Of a stretch of 64,000 nt of DNA, positions 20,382 through 29,916 are shown in pieces (positions within the stretch are counted from its first letter, which is position 1; every line of letters begins with the position of its first letter). Origin of the DNA: DSYU01 sp963827605. Its GTDB lineage: Bacteria > Chloroflexota > Anaerolineae > Anaerolineales > Anaerolineaceae. The stretch covers positions 1,550,001-1,614,000 of the forward strand of contig CAWHBK010000001.1 of NCBI GenBank assembly GCA_963827605.1, given 5' to 3'. Made by a program: the position numbers and the translations under genes. The notes below the pieces were generated by a model. The model made no database searches, was not told the origin of the DNA, and was given only the letters and a program-made list of their open reading frames with translations.

Positions 20382-23000
20382 TTACTTGACTCCCACGAAC
20401 TCGTACGTAACAAAGGTGGGCAGACTGACCGCCTTCGAAGTAACAGCCACAACCAGTTTGGAGGGGCCGGCTTCGAGCTTGGAGGTAATATCTGCGGGTA
20501 AGGTGATATCGTACTGACCTTCCGCCGACATCTTTCCTTCGCCAGTGCCGATTTGATCGCCCTTGGCATTGAAGACGGTGAAGGTTACCGCGTCAATCTG
20601 ATCGGACGGGTACGGCTGATCGCCATTATCCACGGTGACTGTGAAGGCACCCTCATCACCCGCTTTCAATTGGGTGGGGCCATCCACAGAGGCAGTGGCA
20701 ATCATCGGAGCGCCAAAGCCAGAGAACTCGCCTGGTTTGCCGGTGTAATCCGGGAAGGGAACCAGAGTAATGGAGCCCTCGACCGGGAAGACCTGGTCGA
20801 CCATGTAGGGACCCGTGCCAAGCCACATGTGCTTCTTGGCCTTGAAGAAGGTCTGCAAGTTCGCGTAGCGCGCCTTGGCCTCATCCGGTTTGATGAACTG
20901 GCTCATGGTGTTGGCATACGGAAGATCGCCAGATGTCGCGGCCTTATCCAGATAGCTGGACAGAATATCCAGCGCGGGGCCAGAAATGAAGCTCGTCCAC
21001 TCAACTTTCTTGGCCTGAGCCTTATCGGTGGTGAAGGCCAGCTTGCCGTCCGCTTCAGCCATTACGGCTGCAGCCAGGTTTTCGAAGGCGCCCTGTCCAT
21101 AATTTACACTGGATGGGTACCAGCTGTTGATGTTATTTTCAGCGTCCAGAGCAAACTGGTCATCGTAGGTTTCAATGGTCAGCGGGTCGGTCGAGGTGAT
21201 CTTCCAGCCCTTGAAGTGGCTCAGGAAGGTTTCAATGGTGGCGGCGTAGTTTTCGTCGTACAGCTTGCTTTCCTTCTTGCCCAGATCGAAGTTGACAATG
21301 ATGTTGTACAGCACGAAGTCTGCAACCGACATGTTGCTGCCATCGTGCCACTTGGTCTGGAACAGTTCGGGCTTGTACGTTACCACCGACTTGGTGTTGG
21401 CGGTTAGCTTGAATTTCGGGTCAGCCTTGGCTTTTTCAGCGGCGGTAATCCACTTCTGATTCGTGGCATCCCAATCGGCCCACGCGTCATCGGGAACGGT
21501 GATTTCATCCGCCGTAGTTAGCGTCACCCAATCCAGAGTCTTGGATACGGGCAAGCCGGTCTTGACGGTCAGGTCGCCCTTTGCAACCGTTTTGGGCATA
21601 AACAAACCGGTGTACGGGTTGGCAATCACACCCCAATCCATCGTCTGGTGCTGGACCATACCATCATCCACCCAGTTGGAGCCTTGAATGGGGTTCCAGG
21701 GCTGCACGAGGATACCAGATTGGGCAATGTGTAATTCCTTGCTGCCTTCTTTGGCTAAGGTGTAGGGCAGTAGCTGGGAGGTGGCAAAACCACCCGCCAG
21801 GTCATACGCGCCGGAGACTTTGGAGCTGTAGGGTTCGTAGGAGGAAATATCCACTACCCAAACGCCCCACCAGCTTTCTTTCATGGAGAGATCCATGGCC
21901 TGCTGGAACAGCTGAGCGCGCTCATCCATGGTCTTGAAGCTGTTGGTGAACAGGGGTTCCTCAACGGCTTCCAATTCCTTGGAAGGTTGATAAGCGTTCA
22001 TAACCGGCAGGCCCTGCACTTTACCGGTGTTGTACTGCACGAAGTTCAAGCCTTCATCGCGGGTGATCGAGGTGCTGATCCAGCCGGCGGTGTAAACGCT
22101 GAACTTGCAGTCGGTGGGTTCGCCCTGCCAGATTGGAGCCGCTTCCGAGCGGGTCTTTTCCTGGCGATCAACGGTGAAGCCCAGTTTTTCGAGCTGATCG
22201 GCGAAGTAATTGCCAATTTCCTTGCGCTTGTCCTCGGTGCGGATCAGGCTAACGACAACAACGGGTTTGCCCTTATATTGCCATTTACCATCCGAACCCG
22301 CGGTCGCGCCCATCTTCGCCATTTCCGCGTCGACAACTTCCTTGGCCTTATCGAGGTTATAAGCGTACTTGGTCGCCACAGCGCCAAAGACAGCCGCGTT
22401 GCGCGCCGCATCCGGGAAAGCGCCCGTGAATGGCGAGAACTTCGGCTGGCCCAGGCCGCCCAGGAATTCCTGAACCACGTAATTGCGGTCGATCGCCCAG
22501 TTCATCGCTTCGCGAATGGCCATATTGCTGAACGGGTTGAGGATACCTTTACTGGTGCAGTCAACCGTGTTCATCAGCATTTGGTCGCTCGAGCCATATA
22601 CGTTGGCGTATTTCAGGCTGGCATCTGCCTTCACCTGTTCGTAAACGTTGGCGTCGTCATTCGAGACCGCGTACATATCGATTGTACCGGCCTTCAACTG
22701 AGCAACTGCCGGTTCGAGATCAGCAATCGCCGAGAAAACAATTTTGTCCAACCAACCGGCATTGGCCGCGGGCGCCTGGGTGGGTTCCGCCGCGGTGGTG
22801 GCCGTCGGTTCCGCCGGAGCCGCAGTGGTGGCCGTAGGCTCAGCCGGAGCTGCGGTGGTGGCTGTTGGGGCAGCAACTGCCTCAGTCGGAGCAGTTGTTG
22901 GCTGCGCTGGCGCAGCTGTAGGGGCTGCTGGTGCGCAAGCGCTAAACAACATGCTTGCCATCAGAACGCAGCTTACGAGAACAAACAGCTTATGTTTCAT
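20382..23000 (-). CDS. Peptide ABC substrate-binding lipoprotein, 872 residues, with C-terminal Ig-like domain
   Basis: An exported solute-binding protein of family 5. The signal 'MKHKLFVLVSCVLMASMLFS' ends in a lipobox with Cys22 (SAC). Residues about 23-85 form a tether of repeated 'TTAAPAEPTA' units. The binding domain spans about 90-770 with family features such as 'NMAIREAMNWAIDRNYVVQE' and 'LFQTKWHDGSNMSVADFVLY'. The last ~100 residues ('VDGPTQLKAGDEGAFTVTVD' to 'FVTYEFVGVK') look like an Ig/filamin-type beta domain, unusual for Opp binding proteins and explaining the extra length. It has a strong AGGAGGAG site. It feeds the OppB/OppC pair downstream. Confidence 0.88.
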   Translation of the reverse strand: MKHKLFVLVSCVLMASMLFSACAPAAPTAAPAQPTTAPTEAVAAPTATTAAPAEPTATTAAPAEPTATTAAEPTQAPAANAGWLDKIVFSAIADLEPAVAQLKAGTIDMYAVSNDDANVYEQVKADASLKYANVYGSSDQMLMNTVDCTSKGILNPFSNMAIREAMNWAIDRNYVVQEFLGGLGQPKFSPFTGAFPDAARNAAVFGAVATKYAYNLDKAKEVVDAEMAKMGATAGSDGKWQYKGKPVVVVSLIRTEDKRKEIGNYFADQLEKLGFTVDRQEKTRSEAAPIWQGEPTDCKFSVYTAGWISTSITRDEGLNFVQYNTGKVQGLPVMNAYQPSKELEAVEEPLFTNSFKTMDERAQLFQQAMDLSMKESWWGVWVVDISSYEPYSSKVSGAYDLAGGFATSQLLPYTLAKEGSKELHIAQSGILVQPWNPIQGSNWVDDGMVQHQTMDWGVIANPYTGLFMPKTVAKGDLTVKTGLPVSKTLDWVTLTTADEITVPDDAWADWDATNQKWITAAEKAKADPKFKLTANTKSVVTYKPELFQTKWHDGSNMSVADFVLYNIIVNFDLGKKESKLYDENYAATIETFLSHFKGWKITSTDPLTIETYDDQFALDAENNINSWYPSSVNYGQGAFENLAAAVMAEADGKLAFTTDKAQAKKVEWTSFISGPALDILSSYLDKAATSGDLPYANTMSQFIKPDEAKARYANLQTFFKAKKHMWLGTGPYMVDQVFPVEGSITLVPFPDYTGKPGEFSGFGAPMIATASVDGPTQLKAGDEGAFTVTVDNGDQPYPSDQIDAVTFTVFNAKGDQIGTGEGKMSAEGQYDITLPADITSKLEAGPSKLVVAVTSKAVSLPTFVTYEFVGVK

Positions 23001-23474
23001 TCGTTTCTCCTCCTCAAGAGATTTTAGAATACCCGGAATTTCCCGGATGATTCCCTATAAAATTGGGTTGTTCTTCCCTCGCGATACCAATAAACACCTC
23101 ACACCAATAAATCGGCTGGCCGGATCAGGTTTTCGGTAAATTGTTCGAAAGTACAGTAACTACCCGAAAACAGGTAAGATACGGCAACCAAATCCCAAAT
23201 ATACTCTGATTGCCGTATAAAAACAAGTGAACCGGTGGTTGGAATCGAATATGTACGCCTGGTAAAGGATGGAAGATTCTCTTTTTTTTGATCGTCAAAC
23301 AAAATTCGTACATATTATTGATGATCAAAAATCATCTGTTCCCTAACATTATTCTATTCGTATCCTCGGCTTATGTCAATCGACCTTGATGAATATTAAT
23401 AATATCTCATCTTTTTTGACAAAAATAATAGGATGGCAGGGTATTTTGGGCAGCTTTTTCTCAGGGGGCCTGGA
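23001..23474. other. 474-bp intergenic region
   Basis: This AT-rich stretch lies between two same-strand binding-protein genes. It should hold the promoter of the 872-residue protein and the transcript end of the 655-residue one. I see no convincing gene, RNA or long repeat. Confidence 0.5.
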
Positions 23475-25442
23475 TCATGGACAGTTCGTCCCAATGTCAA
23501 ACGCTTCCAGGTTCCAAAAAATACTCCGCGCCGTTGGGTCAATTTCCAATCCGCATAAGTCGGGCCGGGCAATCGCGATTTTCACATACGAATACAGCGG
23601 TATGACCGGTAAATCACGGGCAAACAATTCCTGGACGGTCCGGTTTCGCGCGGCATAATCCGCATCGGAAGGACGCGCCCAATAAGCGGCGATACAGGCC
23701 TGGTCAAACTCCGCACTCGAATAACCGGTAACATTCGCGCCAATCCAATAGTTGGCTGCATTTGGGATCTGCGCGGAGGTGTACAACAGGCAGTTTGGCC
23801 GCGCACTGGCCTCCCAGGAGAACTGCGCCAGGTCAAATTTTCGTCCAAAGACAATTCCATCTGGCCCCGGGCCAAATAAATCACCCGGGTTCAATAGTTT
23901 TATTTCTACTCCGATACCACAACCTCTAAGGTTCCCGCTGACCGCCTCAGCCACCTGCTTGCGCAGTGCGGCCTGGGTGGTCTGGTAAGTCATCGAAAGC
24001 GGTGTGCCATCCGGTACGCCCGCCACCCCCACTGCCACACGCGGAGTAGTGGGAGAATTATCCGTATCCTTCCATCCCACCTCATCCAGCAGCTTCGTCC
24101 CCGCGGATGGGTCATAGGCATACTGCGTCAGATCCTTCTGGTACAGCGGGTGGGAGGGCGGCAGGTAACTGTTCGGCACGCTTGAGCGGTTGTAAAGCAG
24201 GCCGGTATTGATGGCTGCCCGATCGATGCAGTACGCGATCGCCTGGCGGGTGCGCACGTCCCCAAACAAATCCACCCGGTCGGCGTTCTGACCTGGAGTA
24301 ACCCCATCGTCGTAAGAGGCCGGGCGAATGCCAAAATCGAGATGTTCCCATTCTGGCCCCTGGGCAACATGTATTTTTAGCCTGTTCTGGGTCTCGCGCT
24401 GCAACAGACCGGGGATCATCTCCAGGAACTGCGGGTTCTGGTCCACCACATCACACTCGCCCGCCAGCAGCGCGTTCATATCCCCATCGGCTGTATCCCC
24501 CACAAACCGGTACACCAGTGTATCGAATTTTGGCAGTCCGGCGGATGCCCGGAAATAGTTGGGATTCTTTTCAAGCGTCATATGGTCGCCTGCCGCCCAT
24601 TCCCGGATCTTGTACGGTCCCCATCCCAACGGGGAGCGGACAGACAGCGGATCGGTCAGCAGTTGCTTCGCGCTTTTCTTGCCTAACACGTGCTCGGGCA
24701 GTGGGGGCCAAAAGAATGTGCCGTAGCGCTGTTCGTAGAAACCTGGCACACCGGTCCACACGACAGAAACATCGTCTCCAGCCTGGTAGGAGGCCGTCCG
24801 GTCCGTCAGGTATTTTGATGAAGGGGTGGCGGGGTCCATTGCCAACCGGTAGGAAAAGACCGAATCCGCGGCAGTTAGCGCCTCTCCATCGGACCATTTG
24901 AGGCCTGGCAGTAGTTTATACGTTACCACCAGCTGGTCCATCGAAATATCGCTCGTACCATCATAGTTCACCGCGCAGCCGGGCTGGTTGCAACCCGCGG
25001 GCATCACTTTTGTCCCGGCTTTTAGCGCCACCAGCTTGCCGTCCACATCCACCACCGTGTCGCCCGCCTTTACCGCAGCCGGTTTGGCTTGCGCATCCCC
25101 GTCTGCCAGGCTGGGAATTTTTTGCAGAATGACCGCCTGGTTATCGAAATTGCGCGCGTCGATGGGTCCATCATAAATGGAATCCAGCACGCTCCACATG
25201 CTGCGCGTATTGCCACCATACATATACAGCGTTTCAGGTTCATCTTGCACGCAAACCACCAGGGTGCGCGGCGGAGCGGTGGTTCCCGTTGCGAGGGGCT
25301 GCGCTGCCGTTTCGGTGGTCATCGCGGGTGTCGCCGGTACATCCGGTGTATTTTTTGGAACGGGTGCGGCGCTCCGGCAGCTCGCCAGAAACAGGCTTGC
25401 CAGCAGAACTACGCACACAGGAAAAAGTTTCAGAAATCGCAT
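23475..25442 (-). CDS. Peptide ABC substrate-binding lipoprotein, 655 residues
   Basis: A family 5 solute-binding protein. The signal 'MRFLKLFPVCVVLLASLFLA' is followed by SC, a lipobox with Cys22. A Pro/Thr/Ala linker precedes the binding domain ('TLVVCVQDEPETLYMYGG'). Later motifs are 'YKLLPGLKWSDGEALTAADS', 'VRSPLGWGPYKIREWAAGDH' and 'VRTRQAIAYCIDRAAI', the usual family 5 landmarks. At least six extra cysteines suggest disulfides. It sits alone between two transporter clusters: 353 bases after the OppC of one and 474 bases before the binding protein of the other, so it is probably its own unit and shares a permease. Confidence 0.88.
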   Translation of the reverse strand: MRFLKLFPVCVVLLASLFLASCRSAAPVPKNTPDVPATPAMTTETAAQPLATGTTAPPRTLVVCVQDEPETLYMYGGNTRSMWSVLDSIYDGPIDARNFDNQAVILQKIPSLADGDAQAKPAAVKAGDTVVDVDGKLVALKAGTKVMPAGCNQPGCAVNYDGTSDISMDQLVVTYKLLPGLKWSDGEALTAADSVFSYRLAMDPATPSSKYLTDRTASYQAGDDVSVVWTGVPGFYEQRYGTFFWPPLPEHVLGKKSAKQLLTDPLSVRSPLGWGPYKIREWAAGDHMTLEKNPNYFRASAGLPKFDTLVYRFVGDTADGDMNALLAGECDVVDQNPQFLEMIPGLLQRETQNRLKIHVAQGPEWEHLDFGIRPASYDDGVTPGQNADRVDLFGDVRTRQAIAYCIDRAAINTGLLYNRSSVPNSYLPPSHPLYQKDLTQYAYDPSAGTKLLDEVGWKDTDNSPTTPRVAVGVAGVPDGTPLSMTYQTTQAALRKQVAEAVSGNLRGCGIGVEIKLLNPGDLFGPGPDGIVFGRKFDLAQFSWEASARPNCLLYTSAQIPNAANYWIGANVTGYSSAEFDQACIAAYWARPSDADYAARNRTVQELFARDLPVIPLYSYVKIAIARPDLCGLEIDPTARSIFWNLEAFDIGTNCP

Positions 25443-25795
25443 GCGGGGCCTTTCCGAGAAGTTATTCTATAGCTCAACACAATCCATGCTTGCAAAACCC
25501 GATTCTACCACTGGAATCTACCCAATCTCAAACAAAGATGACGGGTCTCTGGGCAGTTCCTAAAGAGCTAAGATGACTCACCCCAAATTTGAAAATTCGA
25601 GGTGAGTCATGCGTTTCTTAGTCACCCCTACCCTGCCCCTGCTGGGGCGGGAAAAGAGTAAAGAGGGTCCGTATGCGGCGCGATGCGCCGCATACGGACC
25701 CTCTTTCGATCTCCTCCCCTTCACGCGAAGCAAAGAAAGGGTCGGGGGCGGGTTATCAGGGGGTATTACTGCCGCAACCAACTCGTAACTGGTAT
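25443..25795. other. Intergenic region with two hairpins
   Basis: The region between an OppC gene and a binding-protein gene has no gene. It carries a 10-bp inverted repeat (25573-25582 with 25601-25610) and the perfect 22-bp-stem hairpin listed separately. Stretches such as CTCCCCTTCACG and GGGTCGGGGGCGGG flank the latter and could pair with the CCC-rich stretch near 25625, giving a larger palindromic block. Confidence 0.5.
25660..25706. terminator. Perfect 22-bp stem, 3-base loop hairpin
   Basis: The arms 25660-25681 and 25685-25706 are exact reverse complements around GAT. The outer ends are AAAG and CTTT, giving a short T run in both directions. Position downstream of the opp permease genes fits a strong terminator; the shape also fits a small palindromic repeat element. 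Confidence 0.65.
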
Positions 25796-26800
25796 TTACG
25801 AAGTCCCTCGCAGGCGCGGGTCAAAGGCATCGCGAATGCCATCGCCCAGGAAGGTAAAGGCCAGCACGACCAGCGATACCGCGATCGCTGGCGAGAGCAG
25901 CATCCAGGGCTGGGCGTTGATCGCCGTCTGCCCCTCCAGCATCAACGCGCCCCATGAAGTAATAAAAAACGCGCGCGGATCGGTGGCCGGGCGAATACCA
26001 ATGCCCAGGTAACCTAGAATGGCCTCGGTGATGATGTAGCCAGGCACTGCCAGCGCGGCCACAATGATGATCGGGCCAAGCGAATTGGGCAGCAGATGCT
26101 TGAGCATAATCCGGCTGTCTTTAGCGCCAATACAGCGCGCGGCTTCGATAAAATCGTTGTTCTTTAAGGACAGCACCTGCCCGCGGACGATGCGGGCTTC
26201 ACCCACCCAGTTCACAATTGCCAGAGCGATAAACAACAAGAACAGCCCATTGAACAGGTTGCCAATAAAGGTGTCGCGCAGCGCCACCATGACAACGATG
26301 AAGAACAACAGGTCAGGGAAGGCGTATATAACATCCGTTACACGCATCAACAGGTTATCCCAACGACCGCCATAATAACCCGCCAGCAGGCCCACGGTAG
26401 TGCCGACTAATAGAACAATGATTGTCGGGACAATGCCTACAATCATCGAAACCCGCGCCCCGTAAATTACCCGGCTGAGCACGTCTCGCCCCAGCGTATC
26501 CGTGCCGAGCAAGTAGGTCGGGTTTCCCGACCGCCCGTTGATCGTCGCGAAGGCGGGCGGCAGGTAATCATTCCCGCTGCTCAGTTCCAGTGGATTGTGG
26601 GGGGCGAATAGCGGCGCAAACATGGCAATGGTAAAAAACGCTATAACGACAATCATGCCGGCGACGGCGGCCTTGTTGCGAATCAGGCGGTACCAGGCAT
26701 CCATCATCAAGCTGCGCGATGGCCCTTTAACTTCCAGGGTCGCGGCCACAGCCTTTGCCTGTGACATTTCAGAAGATCTTGATTCGGTTGTTTCTGCCAT
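25796..26800 (-). CDS. Peptide ABC permease, OppC type
   Basis: A 334-residue permease of usual length. After a cytosolic N-terminus comes 'NKAAVAGMIVVIAFFTIAMF'; the conserved loop 'LGTDTLGRDVLSRVIYGARV' marks the family. Five further helices contain the EAA motif 'FIEAARCIGAKDSRIMLKHL', which docks on the ATPases. It ends 'RDAFDPRLRGTS'. It follows oppB after 21 bases and is the last gene of this transporter operon before the 22-bp hairpin. Confidence 0.93.
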   Translation of the reverse strand: MAETTESRSSEMSQAKAVAATLEVKGPSRSLMMDAWYRLIRNKAAVAGMIVVIAFFTIAMFAPLFAPHNPLELSSGNDYLPPAFATINGRSGNPTYLLGTDTLGRDVLSRVIYGARVSMIVGIVPTIIVLLVGTTVGLLAGYYGGRWDNLLMRVTDVIYAFPDLLFFIVVMVALRDTFIGNLFNGLFLLFIALAIVNWVGEARIVRGQVLSLKNNDFIEAARCIGAKDSRIMLKHLLPNSLGPIIIVAALAVPGYIITEAILGYLGIGIRPATDPRAFFITSWGALMLEGQTAINAQPWMLLSPAIAVSLVVLAFTFLGDGIRDAFDPRLRGTS

Positions 26801-26821
26801 TCTTACCCTTCTCTCCTCAAA

Positions 26822-27820
26822 CTAACGATCCAGCCGGATGCGCGGATCGAGGAACACGTAAACGAAATCCACACTCAGGTTCGCCAGGGCCACCAGGATT
26901 GCGTAAAAAACGGTTGTGCCCATGATCATCGAGTAATCGCGATTACTAATGGCCTGAACATACGCGCGGCCCATGCCCGGGAAGGCAAACATTTGCTCGA
27001 TAATAAACGAGCCAACAACCAGGCCGGCCAAAGCCGGGCCCAGGAAGGTCACCACTGGGATCAGCGCATTGCGCAGCATATGCCGGACAATCACTAAACG
27101 CTCAACCAGACCCTTGGCGCGGGCCGTGCGCACGTAATCCATGCGCATTACTTCCAGCATGGTTGCGCGTGTCAGGCGCGCGGTACGCGCCATTGTACCA
27201 AACCCAAGCACAATGCTCGGCAGCATCCATACGCCCAGCGTATCCCAATTTTCCGGGATCACTGGAATCAGATGCAGCCAGGATCCTAAAACAATAATCA
27301 GAAAAATGGCGATGACAAAGTTGGGGACGGAAATTCCGGCCGTAACAACGAATAAACTCAGGTAGTCTATCCAGGAGTTTTGCTTGAGCGCGGAGATAAT
27401 CCCAACCGGCAGTCCAATGAGTATGGCAATGAAGAGTGACAAGAGACCCAGGCGAGCGGAATAGCCAAACCGGCTTTCCCAAAATGGTTTCCCGCCGTAG
27501 GGCTTAAATAAGTACCCCTGGATCATGATGCCGCGCTGGCGGTACGAAGGGCCCATATTGCCACACACCAGGCCGCAAATGAACTTGTTATTCTTATCAA
27601 AATCACCAATCGTGTACGCCACAAACTGGCGCCAGAGCGGTTTGTTTAAGCCGTAATACTCATTTAACAGTTTCTGCGTGGTTGGGTCCACCTGCCTTGC
27701 GCTGGGGTCGCGGTCCCACGGACCGCCAGGAGCCATGTGCATCAAGAAGAAGGTTACGGCGGAAACCGTCAGCAGCACGGGGATGAGCCAGAGTAGGCGG
27801 CGAACTAAATAAGTTCCCAT
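26822..27820 (-). CDS. Peptide ABC permease, OppB type
   Basis: A 332-residue permease. The N-terminus 'MGTYLVRRLLWLIPVLLTVS' is the typical first helix, followed by an extracytoplasmic loop of about 90 residues. The core 'LGLLSLFIAILIGLPVGIIS' and EAA loop 'YVRTARAKGLVERLVIVRHM' come next; it ends 'VYVFLDPRIRLDR'. It lies between the binding-protein gene (86 bases upstream) and oppC. Confidence 0.93.
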   Translation of the reverse strand: MGTYLVRRLLWLIPVLLTVSAVTFFLMHMAPGGPWDRDPSARQVDPTTQKLLNEYYGLNKPLWRQFVAYTIGDFDKNNKFICGLVCGNMGPSYRQRGIMIQGYLFKPYGGKPFWESRFGYSARLGLLSLFIAILIGLPVGIISALKQNSWIDYLSLFVVTAGISVPNFVIAIFLIIVLGSWLHLIPVIPENWDTLGVWMLPSIVLGFGTMARTARLTRATMLEVMRMDYVRTARAKGLVERLVIVRHMLRNALIPVVTFLGPALAGLVVGSFIIEQMFAFPGMGRAYVQAISNRDYSMIMGTTVFYAILVALANLSVDFVYVFLDPRIRLDR

Positions 27821-27906
27821 AAACGCTCAAAACCTTTCCACAGCTTTGGTATTGGCCGGCCGGCCTTTGTCGGGCAGGCCGGCCAATTTTCAAACAGAGT
27901 TGTTTC

Positions 27907-29625
27907 TTACTTCTCGAGGGTGATGGTCAGTGGGTCAATATCACCAGGCCAGCCGGAATCCTGCGGGGTCTGAACGATACCCTTGACAGTTGGCTTAACC
28001 AGGTAGGAGTTGACGTTGTTCCAGACCATAACACCAGCAACATCGCTGATGATCAGCTTCTGGGCCTGAGCATACAGGTCAGCACGTTTCGCGGCATCCA
28101 GCTCGACATCGGCCTGATCGACCAGTTTGTCAAACGCTTCTGACTTATAAGCGAAGCGCTGAGCGAAGGAGGACGTGCTCTTGAAGTAGACCGACAGCCA
28201 GTTCTGCGGATCCGGGTAGTCAGCGCACCAGCCGAGGATGAACAGCTGGGGAGCAGTGTTGACGTCTTTGGTCAGCGCGGTGTAGGTGGTCGCCTCAACC
28301 GGGTTGAGTTTGACATCCAGGGCCAGGTCGGCCTTCCACTTGCCGGCGATCCACTCATTGCGGGTGCGGTTGCGCGGGGTGTCGGAGAAGGTCAGCGTGA
28401 TCGGGACAGCCGTGCCGCCCTTGGTCAGCTGTCCGCCTTCGATCTTATAGCCGGCGGCTTCCAGCAGCGACTTGGTCTTGGCCGGATCGTATTGGAAGCG
28501 GTCTTCGCTCGCATCGTATCCAGGGAATCCCGGGGGAATCCAGCTCAGCGCGGGGGCGCCAAGATCCTTGAGAACATCCTTTACCCAACCTTTGCGGTCG
28601 AACGAGTACGCAAACGCCTCGCGGACGGCTTTGTCGGTGAAGGGCTCTTTGAGTTCGTGCATATTCAGGCTGTAGGTGCAGGAGCCAGGGTAAATCTGGG
28701 CTTCCTTGCTCAGCGTGGGATCCGCCTTAACGGTCGCCAGGTCTTCTGCGCCCAGGGGGATCACGTCGAATTCGTTGTTTTTGTAGGCCTGGAAGGAGAC
28801 CGCGGTGTCAACCACATAGCGGAACTCGATGCCAACCTTGGCAGCGCCGCGCCAGTAGTAGGGGTTCGGTTCGAAAACGCCCTTGGTGTTGGGCTCGAGC
28901 GACTTGAGGATCATCGGGCCGTTGCCAATGTGATACTGGGCATCGTTCCACCAGGTCTCGCCGCCCTTGGTGATCAATTCTTCCTTCGCCGGGAAGGTCA
29001 CCCATAGGCCCATGACCGTGTGGAAATAAGGAGCGGGTTTCGACAGGGTCAGCTTGAGGGTCGTGCAGTCGGCCTGGTCATAGCCGGTGCAGGCAGTGCC
29101 CTTGGAATCCAGGGCCTTCACGCCAACGGCATCCTTGAGCTTCTTCAGTTCTTCGGGGGTCGCCTTGGCAACATCAGCGCCGCGCCATTCGGGTGCGCCG
29201 GTGATCTCGTCTGTAATGCCAGCATATTCGCCGGCGGTGGCGGGATCAATATTGCGCAGGATCGAATATTCAAAGCGCTTGGCATTCAGGGGGGTGCCGT
29301 CGCTGTACTTCAGGCCTTTGCGAAGCGTGAAGGTTAGCTCGGTGGCATCACCATTGTATGCCCACTTCTCAGCCGAACCGGGGACTGTTTCCAGTTTCCC
29401 GTTCAGGCGAGTCAGGCCTTCGTAGATCATCTTGAGATGCGCGATCTCATTGACAAACGAAGATTTCTGCGGGTCAATCGTATCGGGATAGGTGCCCAGG
29501 TTGACGCGCAGGGTTCCGGTAGTAGTTACGGGCTTTGCAGCCGGGGCGGCTGCCTGGCAGGCAGACAGCAGCATACTTGCAACTACGAGCAAGCTCAGAG
29601 ACCACATTAAGGCTTTTCGGGACAT
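27907..29625 (-). CDS. Peptide ABC substrate-binding lipoprotein, 572 residues
   Basis: A family 5 solute-binding protein of usual Opp length. The start is the ATG of 'MSRKALMWSLSLLVVASMLL' with lipobox Cys (LSAC) and a GAGGAG site just upstream; an in-frame extension upstream lacks these. It contains 'FTLRKGLKYSDGTPLNAKRF', 'YHIGNGPMILKSLEPNTKGV' and 'KAVREAFAYSFDRKGWVKDV'. It lies between the ATPase pair (oppD, oppF) and the permease pair. Given the murein-peptide enzymes at 32-36 kb, cell-wall peptides are a candidate substrate, but this is inference. Confidence 0.92.
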   Translation of the reverse strand: MSRKALMWSLSLLVVASMLLSACQAAAPAAKPVTTTGTLRVNLGTYPDTIDPQKSSFVNEIAHLKMIYEGLTRLNGKLETVPGSAEKWAYNGDATELTFTLRKGLKYSDGTPLNAKRFEYSILRNIDPATAGEYAGITDEITGAPEWRGADVAKATPEELKKLKDAVGVKALDSKGTACTGYDQADCTTLKLTLSKPAPYFHTVMGLWVTFPAKEELITKGGETWWNDAQYHIGNGPMILKSLEPNTKGVFEPNPYYWRGAAKVGIEFRYVVDTAVSFQAYKNNEFDVIPLGAEDLATVKADPTLSKEAQIYPGSCTYSLNMHELKEPFTDKAVREAFAYSFDRKGWVKDVLKDLGAPALSWIPPGFPGYDASEDRFQYDPAKTKSLLEAAGYKIEGGQLTKGGTAVPITLTFSDTPRNRTRNEWIAGKWKADLALDVKLNPVEATTYTALTKDVNTAPQLFILGWCADYPDPQNWLSVYFKSTSSFAQRFAYKSEAFDKLVDQADVELDAAKRADLYAQAQKLIISDVAGVMVWNNVNSYLVKPTVKGIVQTPQDSGWPGDIDPLTITLEK

Positions 29626-29916
29626 TTGATTTTTCTCCTCCTCAGAGAATTGAACCGATCGAAAGGTTTTCTGAAAGCACGATCTCATTCAAGGGTCTTT
29701 CTTTGAAATCCATCAATTACCTCAGCCATCACCTCCTTCCGAAATTTTTTCCTTACACCGGCAAACCCTTTTTTGACTTATATTCGTTCTCAACGAACCA
29801 TTTGACAGCACATCGACGCTCGCTTCTGTATAAGAGCATTTCCGGCAGGGATTACGGAGTTCGACAAGCCCTGGCATCCATTCTGGTCAAGAGTGGCTGC
29901 CAGAACCGGGGGGTCG

